DNA of 64,000 nucleotides, taken from Achatina immaculata. Its lineage: Eukaryota; Mollusca; Gastropoda; Stylommatophora; Achatinidae. The position numbers were made by a program, and so were the translations under genes. Where the stretch lies: positions 55,197,710 to 55,261,709 of the forward strand of contig CM019692.1 in the NCBI GenBank assembly GCA_009760885.1, written 5' to 3'. The number at the start of each line of letters is the position of its first letter. Position 1 is the stretch's first letter. Of this stretch, positions 1-12,600 are shown piece by piece. The notes under the pieces were generated by a model. It ran no database searches. It saw only the letters and a program-made list of their open reading frames with translations, and was not told where the DNA came from.

Positions 1-78
1 CTCTTGCCCATGTAAGCCCTCTATTGCTCAACATTCTCCCTGTTGTTCTTCTCCATGTCTCCTTTGGTCTACCCTACA
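1..78 (-). mobile_element. LINE-C 3' fragment (window edge)
   Basis: Matches the coding end of the full LINE-C at 41823-45036. It is the continuation of the fragment seen complete at 2168-2337. Confidence 0.7.
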
Positions 79-189
79 TAGTAACCTTTTAATAAATTTC
101 TGCTGAATATGTGTGAAATAATTAAAAACATAACAAATGAGAATAAAAGGGACAGGTTAGAATTTTATGTAGGTCAACATGCCTAAGTC

Positions 190-195
190 TTTATT
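190..195 (-). terminator. Poly(A) signal, distal terminal exon
   Basis: The duplicate of the hexamer at 2452-2457, in the same position relative to the distal last exon. Confidence 0.45.
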
Positions 196-567
196 ATGTT
201 GAAGTAAAGCAATATTAACTTTTCAATACTAGGACTGAGAAAAATAAACATACAGAACAAAGGTATGATGAACAAACACAAATAAAATGATTAAAGATGC
301 AAGGTTGGCAAAGGAAATACTTTGTTTAAAGATGGTACAGTATTTAACAGTTAAGAAAACATGTTAACAAATAGTGTAAAAAAAAAAACTTATAAACATG
401 TAACTACTGCAGTAAGCTGAGAAATGTAAAAAAACATTAAAAAAACCAAACAACTGAATACATAAATGACCAGAAATGCATATAAATTAACATCAATGAC
501 CATATGTGCACAAAGCTGTATCTGGTAACCTACACAATACAATATTGAATGCATAAAAATTCTAAAT

Positions 568-647
568 TTACTTTGGGTTCTTATCTTCCTCATCGCTTGA
601 GACTGGAGAAGAATATGGGATGTGCACACTAAACCTATTGTTCAAAC
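568..647 (-). CDS. Host gene terminal exon 6, distal duplicate copy
   Basis: It is the same exon as 2827-2906, carried in the first unit of the tandem duplication. The acceptor, frame, stop and 3' UTR are intact. One coding difference is visible: Leu here where the proximal copy has Ser (TTG versus TCG, the codon after the split Ser). It could serve as an alternative last exon if the proximal poly(A) site is skipped. Confidence 0.6.
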
Positions 648-3600
648 CTGAAAAGAAAGATGAATGCTTTTCAAATTCTTTCCATTACTTGGAATATGCA
701 GCTATTACAGGGAACCTGTATGTTTCTCATTGCTAACAAAGTCTATTTTTCACCTTCAAAGTTCAAAGTTCAAAATTCAGGCCCTGGCTTTGCTGCATTC
801 GGGACAACCCCATATATGCTCTGCCGCATGCCGCAGCATCCATCCAAGAAAGTTGATCTGACACCTTATTTAGATACTGCAACAGCATCGACGCCAGAGC
901 ACAAGCTCTGTTGCACCTTGCTTCAGTGGAATGAAAATCTATGTTTTGTTTTACTCTTTAGAATGACAGTTTTACCACATGAAATCAAGGTGTTCAAACT
1001 TCTCTGTATGATAATCTGTAAACTAAGCTAAACAAAAACCAAGATTATAAAAGGATTAGATATACTGCCAGTATATCAAAAGCTGAGGATTTTCTTTTTC
1101 TATTGGTCATGGTAAAGAATTATCAAACCAGACAACCCATATATTTTTATTTGTGATATTATTACTCATAGATTTTTGTTCATGACAGTATTCCTTAATT
1201 CTTATCTTGATGTCTTCAGTTTGGGGGTTATCAATCTTGTTTTTCCATGAAGGTCTGTGCCTGAAATGTCACAAGCAGTGGTTCTTAACCTAGGATCCAG
1301 AAATGGATTTCTGGGTGAGCACAACAGGCCGAAGAAAAAGAGGTCGACCACACGAAGCTCTAAAGAGGACATTGTTAAGAGAAGCCAGTTTAGTAGTGGG
1401 CATAACATCCCTTGATGAAGCTGAAAGACTCACTGGGAACAGGAAAATTTGGCAGACAACTATGCAAGCCCTATGTGACGTTTAACGGCACGGGAAGGAT
1501 GTAAGATGTAAGAAGGACAAGCAAATGGATTGGCTTGATTACAAAAAAAAATCTTAGCTTCATCTAGAATCTATTTATTGTTTTATTTTTAATGAGTGAT
1601 CCATAGCTGTTCTCAGGTCAGAGAGATGGTCCACAGCTGTTTTCAGGCCAGAGAGAGAGAGGGTTCACAGCTGTTTTCAGGCCAGAGAGAGAGAGGGTCC
1701 ACAGCTGTTTTCAGGCCAGAGAGAGGGTCCACAGCTGTTTTCAGGTTAGAGAGAGGGCCCACAGCTATTTTCAGGCCAAAGAGAGGGCCCACGGCTGTTT
1801 TCAGGCCAGAGAGAGAGAGAGAGGGTCCACAGCCATTTTCAGGCCAGAGAGGGTCCACATCTGTTCTCAGGCCAGAGAGAGGGTCCACAGCTGTTTTCAT
1901 GCCAGAGAGAGAGGGTTCACAGGTGTTTTCAGGCCAGAGAGAGAGAGAGAGTTCACAGCTGTTTTCAGGCCAGATAAGAGTCCACAGCTGCCATTACAAT
2001 TTTGTCAGTAATGAGTACATTCAGTATCTAACAACTAACGCTGGAGAATGAGAAAATTAAATATGATGCTTGCATTTTAACACCTCATTGTATGTCTCTA
2101 TTGAAGGCTTAGAAGAAGATGATGTGTAGAAGCAATTTTAGTTTTTCTTATTCCCATCATGTACATCTCTCTCTCTCTCTCTCTTTGAACCTTAAGTGCC
2201 CAGGGCACATGGGGCTTCTGCAAGGGTTTTCCACAAATGCCTGTCCTTTGCCTTTTTTTTTGCTCTTGCCCATGTAAGCCCTCTATTGCTCAACATTCTC
2301 CCTGTTGTTCTTCTCCATGTCTCCTTTGGTCTACCCTACATAGTAACCTTTTAATAAATTTCTGCTGAATATGTGTGAAATAATTAAAAACATAACAAAT
2401 GAGAATAAAAGGGACAGGTTAGAATTTTATGTAGGTCAACATGCCTAAGTCTTTATTATGTTGAAGTAAAGCAATATTAACTTTTCAATACTAGGACTGA
2501 GAAAAATAAACATACAGAACAAAGGTATGATGAACAAACAAATAAAATGATTAAAGATGCAAGGTTGGCAAAGGAAATACTTTGTTTAAAGATGGTACAG
2601 TATTTAACAGTTAAGAAAACATGTTAACAAATAGTGTAAAAAAAAACTTATAAACATGTAACTACTGCAGTAAGCTGAGAAATGTAAAAAAACATTTAAA
2701 AAAACCAAACAACTGAATACATAAATGACCAGAAATGCATATAAATTAACATCAATGACCATATGTGCACAAAGCTGTATCTGGTAACCTACACAATACA
2801 ATATTGAATGCATAAAAATTCTAAATTTACTTTGGGTTCTTATCTTCCTCATCGCTTGAGACTGGAGAAGAATATGGGATGTGCACACTAAACCTATTGT
2901 TCGAACCTGAAAAGAAAGATGAATGCTTTTCAAATTCTTTCCATTACTTGGAATATGCAGCTATTACAGGGAACCTGTATGTTTCTCATTGCTAACAAAG
3001 TCTATTTTTCACCTTCAAAGTTCAAAGTTCAAAATTCAGGCCCTGGCTTTGCTGCATTCGGGACAACCCCATATATGCTCTGCCGCATGCCGCAGCATCC
3101 ATCCAAGAAAGTTGATCTGACACCTTATTTAGATACTGCAACAGCATCGACGCCAGAGCACAAGCTCTGTTGCACCTTGCTTCAGTGGAATGAAAATCTA
3201 TGTTTTGTTTTACTCTTTAGAATGACAGTTTTACCACATGAAATCAAGGTGTTCAAACTTCTCTGTATGATAATCTGTAAACTAAGCTAAACAAAAACCA
3301 AGATTATAAAAGGATTAGATATACTGCCAGTATATCAAAAGCTGAGGATTTTCTTTTTCTATTGGTCATGGTAAAGAATTATCAAACCAGACAACCCATA
3401 TATTTTTATTTGTGATATTATTACTCATAGATTTTTGTTCATGACAGTATTCCTTAATTCTTATCTTGATGTCTTCAGTTTGGGGGTTATCAATCTTGTT
3501 TTTCCATGAAGGTCTGTGCCTGAAATGTCACAAGCAGTGGTTCTTAACCTAGGATCCAGAAATGGATTTCTGGGTGAGCACAACAGGCCGAAGAAAAAGA

Positions 3601-6600
3601 GGTCGACCACACGAAGCTCTAAAGAGGACATTGTTAAGAGAAGCCAGTTTAGTAGTGGGCATAACATCCCTTGATGAAGCTGAAAGACTCACTGGGAACA
3701 GGAAAATTTGGCAGACAACGATGCGAGCCCTATGTGACGTTTAACGGCACGGGAAGGATGTAAGATGTAAGAAGGACAAGCAAATGGATTGGCTTGATTA
3801 CAAAAAAAAATCTTAGCTTCATCTAGAATCTATTTATTGTTTTATTTTTAATGAGTGATCCATAGCTGTTCTCAGGTCAGAGAGATGGTCCACAGCTGTT
3901 TTCAGGCCAGAGAAGGGGTCCACATCTGTTCTCAGGCCAGAGAGAGGGTCCACAGCTGTTTTCAGGCCAGAGAGAGAGGGTCCACAGCTGTTTTCAGGTT
4001 AGAGAGAGGGCCCACAGCTATTTTCAGGCCAAAGAGAGGGTCCACGGCTGTTTTCAGGCCAGAGAGAGAGAGAGAGAGGGTCCACAGCCATTTTCAGGCC
4101 AGAGAGGGTCCACATCTATTCTAAGGCCAGAGAGAGGGTCCACAGCTGTTTTCATGCCAGAGAGAGAGGGTTCACAGGTGTTTTCAGGCCAGAGAGAGAG
4201 AGAGGGTTCATAGCTGTTTTCAGGCCAGATAAGAGTCCACAGCTGTTTTCATGCCAGAGAGAAAGGGTTCACAGGTGTTTTCAGGCCAGAGAGAGAGAGC
4301 GAGGGTCCACAGCTGTTTTCATGCCAGAAAGAGAGGGTTCACAGGTGTTTTCAGGCCAGATAAGAGTCCACAGCTGTTTTCATGCCAGAGAGAAAGGGTT
4401 CACAGGTGTTTTCAGGCCAGAGAGAGAGCGAGGGTCCACAGCTGTTTTCATGCCAGAAAGAGAGGGTTCACAGGTGTTTTCAGGCCAGATAAGAGTCCAC
4501 AGCTGTTTTCATGCCAGAGAGAGAGAGGGTTCACAGCTGTTTTCAGGCTAGAGAGAGAGGGTTCGCACCTGTTTTCAGGCCAGAGAGAGGGTTCACAGCT
4601 GTTTTCATGCCAGAGAGAGAGGGTTCACAGCTGTTTTCAGGCCAGATAGAGGGTCCACAGCTGTTCTCAGGCCAGAGAGGGGTCCACAGCCAAAAAAAGA
4701 AAAAAAAAATGTTAAGAACCACTGAATCCCAAAGCACATCTGTTTCTGAGCCTTCTTCCATGTTATCTAGGAAGTATACACTTTTTTCCTTTATCCTCTT
4801 CTCTATCATTTAATCTCTACTTCTTTTAAACATCATTTATTTAAACATTATTTATTTAAATACTATTTTATGTCTAAGACTTGTACTACTACTGGGTCAT
4901 CTCATGATGCCTTCAAAGCATTACATTTCTTCATAGTCAGACTGTAGCATACAGCTGGGCCAGCATACAAAGACTGGCTGCAGACTATGAGAAGTATAAA
5001 GAATCTGTTGCTGTCCAGCAAGATGCCATAAGGCATGCTGTGCAATGACTGCTTAGTCAGTCCACCATCAAAAGATATGGATGGATTATGATAATTGCAG
5101 CACTGTCTGTTTGATGCTTTCTTTTAACTGTTTCCACTCGATCAAGCCCCATGCGGATCTTTGTGGTATGTGCTATCCCACCCCCGAGAGCCCTATAAGG
5201 CTTCGGAGTTTCTTTCGTTGAAAACACGATGTTACTTTTCATTTAACCAGTTATAACTCTACTGAATCCAAAGTTAATAGTGTTTTAAGCATGAGGGATG
5301 AGGAAGCCATTTTGGATGTTTAGATAGGGGGGTAAAATTCCAGTTTATTTCGAGACTGAGTAGTAGAATGGTCACAATGACCGACTAGACCTAGCTTACT
5401 ATATGTATTTCTCATAGTTGTAGATCTGTTAGATTTATTGGATGTCACAAACACCCATAGATATTGATTTTTCTGTGTTGAAATTTGAACGACTACGTAT
5501 TCTATATTGGATTATGACACAGTTAAGGTAAGTATAAAGTAGATTTTATTGTTCAGCCCTAAAAATTTTTTAGCACCAAAAAAATCATTCCATCATTTCA
5601 CACCAATTTTTTTCTTTTCTTTGTTTTTTTTTTAATGACAAATAACTTCATTTATGGAATCTTCATTCATTTCTGCTTATTTTAATGTGTGATACACACG
5701 TGGTGATCATGGAATTTAGTTGGTACAATAACTTTTACACAGGGACCCCCCCCCCCCCACAAAATGTCTGCGTCGTAGGGAACATAAGGAACAATTTTGA
5801 CATAATGCGAATGGAAAGAGTTAAATGTGCTCATATTCAGCACATTCTTTTCCTGCATGTTGTTCAAATGCCCTGTACCTCACAGAACACTGCTCTCTTT
5901 ATAGCAGATGAATTACTATAAAATTGCTATAAACTGCTATTTTCACAGACTTAACTTGTGAGGAATGACTTACTTTTCTCAGAGGTCATATACACTGGAT
6001 AGGACACCACTGGATCTTCAGTCTGATCTGGAGTTCCCCCTGCGGTGTCAACTCTGTAACCCAGACTACTGAGAAGTGGGTAATGGAGATAAGGTTTCTC
6101 ATCAAAGCTTTTCTTCTCCCCTCTAACTGCCATAAATTCTAAAAATATAACAAACACATCTTTCAGGTTAAGCAGAAAAATTGGTATAAACCTGCTTCAA
6201 ATTGGTTAAAAAAAAAAAAGGTAAAGGTAATCCTGTCATTCCTCAGAGGCACATAGGGATATGGTGTTAGTGCCCATATTTTCCTTGACCTGCCAGCACA
6301 CTACAGGGTGATATGGTCAGTATCATGCCTGGCTGCCTTTCCTTCCTCAACTCCAGAAGAAGTGGAGTACCCATTTTTACAACTGGGTGACTGGGGTGCA
6401 AATTGGTACAACTATAATAATCTGGGTGAAAATAATCAAACGTTCCACATAAAAATAAATTATTTTGACTTTTTTTTGTTTGTTAAACTCATCTTTTCAG
6501 TTCCATGGTTTGACTTAAGGGACATAATCCAACTCCTAAATCTGAAACATTCTGTTTGTCATGTTAATCATTGAAAAAAAAAAAAAAGCAGCTCTAATAT

Positions 6601-9600
6601 AACACATGTAGACACTTGGGATGTACTGTGTTAGTGCTTAAATTTTCCTTGACCTTTTAGCACACTAAAGGATGATGTTATCAGCCTCATTCCTGGCCAC
6701 TCCTTCCCCAGAAGTAAATCATCCAGACGGCATATGACAAAGAACTCACCTGTTACACATGGCTCCCCTACACCCAGCGAATCAGTTACTGATGGTCTTC
6801 CAGCTCTCACTGTTGAATTTGACCATGGATTTGACTGATTCGACACCTTGGCACTTGATGGGCGAATTTGCTTCAACTTTCTTTGTCTTGTTGCTAATTC
6901 TGTTATTGATGCACTGCTTCCCCTATTTGGATTAAAAGTTTTTAAACAGGAACTGACTTGGTTTTCAACACAGATATCAGACACAGATAAAGCAAACAAT
7001 TATTTTGTAATGGCCTTCATAAACATATAAGAATACCATCTAGAATCGAATATAATATAGACATAACTCAGAGTTATGCTGTTTTAGATTACAGACTGGT
7101 GTTAAAACTGAAAAGTTTGTAACTCGAAGCATTGCTTTTTTATTTATATATACATCTGCTTTGCAACGGAAAGACAGTCAGGTGTGATGCTGGCCACATC
7201 GCCCTCTAGTGTGCCAACAGGTCAAGGAAAATATGGGCACTTGTACCATATCCCTTAGGTGCCATCATAGCACAATAGGGCTCCCTTTATCTTATGTGTA
7301 TTTACCGTGGTTAGGTTTCTGCACCAGCTGCCTCTCCTGCACTTTGATGTTATGTTGGTTTCATTTTTCCATGAACCTGTCAGGCTATTCACAGCCTTCC
7401 CCAGCATCCATCACTACCTCACCTTTCTTAGCCTTAAGATTTCAGAAACATGCATCATTACATTCAGGACATTCCCATAATTCTCCGCCGCACACTCCAA
7501 CATCCACCAAAGAGTCTGTCTACTAATGGGTCTTGTCATATTTTGGTTGTTTATTATACATTTTCTTCCACTTAGTTCAGATTTCTCTTCCAGCACCCTT
7601 GCTCTGTCACAGCTTCATCAATCTCTGTATAGGCACATTGTCCATCCTCTCCCTCTCTTCATCCTCTCACAGCCTATTTAATCTTAGCCTTCTTGTCACA
7701 GAAAAGGCTTTTACTTTTATTCTGAACAGTTGAATGGGACAAATATGTCAAATAAGAAACAACAAGGTTTGTGCCCAGTAAAGTGACAGAGAACAGTGTG
7801 GTTTGGTTAACTTATTTTTTTAAACTCTCATCTAAACAGAAAGCAGTTAAGATCTTTGTAACTGACATATCCTTAAGGCTGGCCAACCAACCCACTTACT
7901 TCGGAGTGATTCTTGACTCAAAACTGACCTGAAAGCAACACATCAGCAATGCAGAGGCAAAAGCCAGAAGAAAGCTAGCCATATTAAGAAAACTGAGTGG
8001 AACCACATGGGGAGCCACTGAAAGAATCCTCAAGAATGTATATCAGCAAAGTATTCTACTACATTTAGAATATGGCTCAATAGCTCAGTGCACATCATCA
8101 AGCACTACGCTACTTAATCCAAACAAGGTACAAAATCAGTCACTATGGATTATTACAGGTGCCATGAGGTCCACACCAGTAGTAGAAATGCAGAAAATGG
8201 TGATGAAGCACTAAAAGAATGTAGAGACGCAAAGGTCATGACCTTGAGAGAGAAATTCTTCAGCTCTGTAAGACATCCCCTGAACGAGAGATTCAATAAC
8301 TTGGCATAAAGGCGGCTTAAAAGAAGCAGCTTCATTTATCAGGCCAAGTGTCTGCATAAGCTGATAACCAACCTCCCAATTGTAGTTGCTCCATTATCAT
8401 CTGTACCAGATCATACACATGGAAAAGAGCAGACTGTACACAGATATTCAAACTGATGTGAAAGATGTGCATAATGGTGAGATGTAGGCCTGTAAAATCA
8501 ACAGCCACACTTAGTGTGCTAGCTGACAAATATCCATGTGACACCTGGATACATGTGTATACAGATGGATCTGCACACAATGCCATAAAGGATGGAGGGG
8601 TAGGAGCACATACTGAATATCCAAACAACACCACTGACAAGATTTCCATATCCACTGGAAAATACTGCAACAACTATGATGCAAAAGTCAGAGCAACTAT
8701 TGCCGCAGTTGAAAAACTATCAAACTCCAGAACTTATGCATGCCCTATAGTATTTATCATGGATGCAAGATCAGTACTGGAAGCTCTTCAGTGCAACAAA
8801 CTATCAGACCTTAATGATGCTTTGTCAGAAATTGGCTCACAACACAGAGTCACCTTGCAGTAGATTCCATCCCACTATGAGATACCAGGCAATGAGAAAG
8901 CTGACCGTCTGGCCAAAAAGGGCACTGAAATAGAGCAACCAGACAAAACAACCACCTATAACCAGAAGAAAAACATGACAAAAACTTACAGGAAGCCATA
9001 AACACCACCACAAGATGACTATCACTCACTAAACAAAAAGGAACGAGTCACTATTTTCCATCTCCAAACAGGGCACAGCTGACTTCGAAGTCGTATGTAC
9101 ACAAAGTTTACGGTTGGTACCACTACTCTTTGTACATGTGCCCAGCCACCCCAAGCTGCAGATATAGACAGAAAATGTATATGAAGAAAAAGAAGAAGGC
9201 TGATAATAAAACACTGTGCTCTACCACTTTACTAGTTTAAGGAAGCATCTTTAAGAGCCTACCCATATCAGTAAAAATGCTGTCCTTTTTCCTAACTTGT
9301 GATTACTGGTGTGGCATTTTTAACCTTGTCAAAAACTTTTTGTTTGTTTTACTCCCAATAACAACAGGGTGGGGAAAACCAAGCCATCTGCTAATCGGTT
9401 TATGATACACCTTAATGATTTTAGTTTAATTATTTTAATCTTTGAATCGAATAATTTCACTTTTATCTGCCATTATACAAAGCTATTTTGTGTGCACATA
9501 TTCTAACTGCACTGAAAAAATATAAAACACTTATAAACGGTTTCTTATCTTATATCTTATATCCTTCCCGTGCCGTTAGACGTCACATAGGGCTCGCAAA

Positions 9601-12600
9601 GTAGTTCGCCAATTTTTCCTGTCTTCGGCGAGTCTTTCAACCTCAACAAAGGATTTTATGCCTGTTAACTTGGCCTCTCTTAATAATGTCCTCTTCAGAG
9701 TTTCACGCGGTCTGCCCCTTTTTCTTCGGCCTGTTGTGTTCCACTTGATAGCTTGTTTTGGGATTCTCTGATCATTTCTTCTCATCAAGTGACCAACATA
9801 TGTCCATCTCCTTTTCCTGATCACCCGTGAGACTGGTTGTTGTTCAGTCATCTGTCTTATCTCTGCATTGTTCTTGAATTCATTCCACTTGATGCCGAGT
9901 ATTTTCCTTAGGCATTTGTTTTCAAAAGAGTCTAATTTCTTTTCTATTTCTTTAGTTGTTTTCCAGCTTTCGCATGCATAAAAGAGGTTGGATATTACAT
10001 TTGAATTGAATAGTCTTAACTTGATTTTTGTGCTTATAACTTTTGAATTCCATATGTTCTCAAGATTCTTGAAGATTGATGCTGCTTTTGCAATTCTGAT
10101 CCTAACTTCCTTTCTAGTGTCACCATCCTGGTCTATGTAGCTGCCAAGGTATGCAAAGTGATTGACTTCTTCAATATCTGTCCCTTCTATGTGTATTTTT
10201 CCATTTTGATTGATGGGAATTTTCATTATTTTTGTTTTGTCCTTGTTAATTTCAAGTCCTATTTTGCTAGCCAGTGAAGATAGGCTATTTGTTTTTTCTT
10301 GCATGGAATTCACATTATTACTGATAAGAGTTATGTCATCAGCAAAATCAAGATCTTCTAGTTGGGTCCCATGTACCCAGTCAATACCTGTGTTACCTGT
10401 GCAGCATTTTGTCATTATGAAGTCTATTGTAATCCCAAAAAGTAAAGGAGACAGTATACATCCTTGTTTCACGCCTGTTTCAATCTGGAACCATTCACTC
10501 ATCCCTTCTTCTGTCTTGACTGCACAACCATATCCATTGTATAAGTCCTTAATGATGTTGACAATTTTAGATGGTATTCCATATAGACATAAAATTCTCC
10601 ATAATGAATCTCTGTGTATGCTATCAAATGCCTTCTTAAAATCTATGAAATTCAGTATTAATGGTTTCTGCTTTTCAATATGTTCTTCAAGTATTATTCT
10701 GAGAGTAAAGATCTGGTCGAGACAGCTTCTCCCTTTTCGAAATCCTGCTTGTTCTTCTCTCATTGCAGTATCCACTATATCTTTGAGTCTATTCAAAATG
10801 ACCTTGCAAAATACTTTTGACACAACTGATATTAAGGTTACTCCTCTCCAGTTGTTACAGTCACTAAGGTTGCCCTTTTTTGGTATTTTAACAATGATTC
10901 CCTTCTTCCAATTAGAAGGGACCTTTTCTTCTTTCCAAATCTTGTTAAACATTCTCTGTAGTTGTCTCATGTTGTCACTATTGATAGCTTTTAGCATCTC
11001 GGCTGTTATTTCATCTTCACCTGCAGCTTTGTTGTTAGCCATTAAATTCACTGCTGTTTCAATTTCATGCAATTTAATTTCATCTAGATTGACATTTAGT
11101 TGTGGGGCTGGTAAGTCAGTTTCAAGGTTTAACAATTCTTTTGGGTGTGGTCGATTGAGTATTTCTTGGAAGTGTTCAGCCCATCTTTGCTTTTGGTCTT
11201 TATTTGATGTTAATAGTGTTCCAGTTTTGCTAAGGATTGGTCTTTCTTTAGATGTAATAGTACCTGTTAGCCTCTTTTGTATGTTATATAAAGTTTTGCT
11301 GTCTCCTGTTTTTGCTGCTTTTTCTGCCTCTTTCGCCATATTGTCTATGTATTCTCTTTTATCCCTTCTAGCTGAACTTTTTACTTTCTTGTCTATGTCT
11401 TTGTATTTTGCTTTTGCCGAATCTCTTTCATGATCTGCTTTTGCATTCAACATGTTTAATTTGACTGCTCGTCTTTCATGTATATACTTCCATGTTTTAT
11501 CTGATATCCATGCTTTTCTATTTGGTTTTTCCAATCCAGTGCTTACTTTTGCTGCTGTGATTATGGCTGTGCTGTAAGAATTCCATAACTCATCAATAAA
11601 CGGTTTATTACTCACTTAATCATAGAGCATAACATAATAATACAAAAAGATGCAGAGTATTTCATAACTGTAAATTAACTCTCAAGTAAACACCACTACT
11701 TCAAAGAAAGTGGCAATTCAAATTATCTGACTGTGTGAAGCAGGTTAAGTTGAAGCATGGTAACTCAGAGTTTGCCTGTAATTACTTTGTCTGATGTATG
11801 TCAAATCAGTTTCTGGTGAGAATAGAACTAGTATGAAATTTAATGTGAAAATCTTGCATTATTTCTCTCTATTCTGATGGCAGTTTTGGATAAAATGAAA
11901 GATTTATACAACATTTTGCTCATTTTTATTCCCAAGGTTAAACTTCTTTAGATCAGCTATGTTTACTGTGAAGGTTACAAGAGTTATCTTTGAGAGGTTG
12001 TAGTTCAACACTGCATCTTAGTGGTTTTGAATATAGGAGATTTTGCTTGGCCAGAGGATTAACTTCAAAATGTGTGCCCATCCAGTCCAGTGTTGGACTT
12101 TCTCATCAGAAAACCTCAGCGCGATTAGGATATGCATACATCCCCGCTGGGTGAGAGGTGGTTGCCTATCTAGACTGCCCTGGTCCAGTGTCTCCGACTT
12201 CAGCATTTTGTGGTCGTGGCCTCTACCCTTCCTAGTTGTGACCAGGATGGAGCTTTTGTCCAGGAGGATGAATCCTCGCCACTAATGACTTCCACCCCTG
12301 GGTTGAGCTGGTTTAGGCATATTATCCCAGTATGGGCATGTTTGGGACGTGACTGACCTCTAGAGCAGAGGTGCCATGGCATGCGTAGCCTTCAAGTTTC
12401 ACCCCTGGAGTGAGCCGGTTTAGGCATATTTCACCAGTATGGGGGTATATCGGGCTTGACCGACCTCTAGAGCGGAGGTGGTATGACATGCCTAGCCAGC
12501 AAGTTTCACCCCTGGTGCATGCCGGTTTAGGCATATTTCACCAGTGTAGGTGTATTTCGGACGTGGCCGGCCTCTAGAGCAAAGGTGCTGTGGTATGTGT

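Larger units (their letters stand above)
1..4254. repeat. Tandem direct duplication, ~2.26-kb unit
   Basis: Bases 1-1995 recur at 2263-4254 with an offset of 2262 falling to 2259, because of small indels in a CA and an A run. Each unit holds a LINE-C 3' scrap, the 3' UTR and last exon of the host gene, a LINE-A 3' end and a GAGA/CAGCTG minisatellite. Units differ by few substitutions, so the event is recent. The left unit begins inside the LINE-C scrap at the window edge, so more copies may lie to the left. Confidence 0.92.
3535..4724. mobile_element. Possible non-autonomous hAT-like element
   Basis: CAGTGGTTCTTAAC at 3535-3548 is matched by its exact inverted complement at 4711-4724. This sequence resembles terminal inverted repeats of hAT-superfamily elements. 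The 1.19-kb interior holds the LINE-A insertion and a large minisatellite and has no transposase. The 8-bp flanks (GTCACAAG and AATCCCAA) do not match, which weakens the call. The left terminus is also present at 1276-1290, without a partner. Confidence 0.4.
7949..12079. repeat. Segmental duplication copy 1 (2.07 kb plus LINE-A)
   Basis: Homologous end to end with 13213-15279. After removing the LINE-A insertion and one target-site copy it is 2068 bp, against 2067 bp in copy 2. Both copies stop at the same base, after AACTTCAAAATGTGTGCCC. Confidence 0.92.

Noticed and set aside
660..1031. 123-codon frame identical in both tandem units (also 2919-3290)
   Set aside because: Identity reflects the recent duplication, not selection. 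The frame overlaps an interspersed repeat and lies in the intron upstream of exon 6 on the other strand.
1596..2051. 151-codon Ser/Gln/Arg repeat protein
   Set aside because: Frame of the CAGCTG minisatellite; open in several frames on both strands and length-variable between copies.
10210..11433. 407-codon plus-strand reading frame
   Set aside because: It is the antisense of the LINE-A reverse transcriptase frame, whose motifs are unmistakable on the minus strand.
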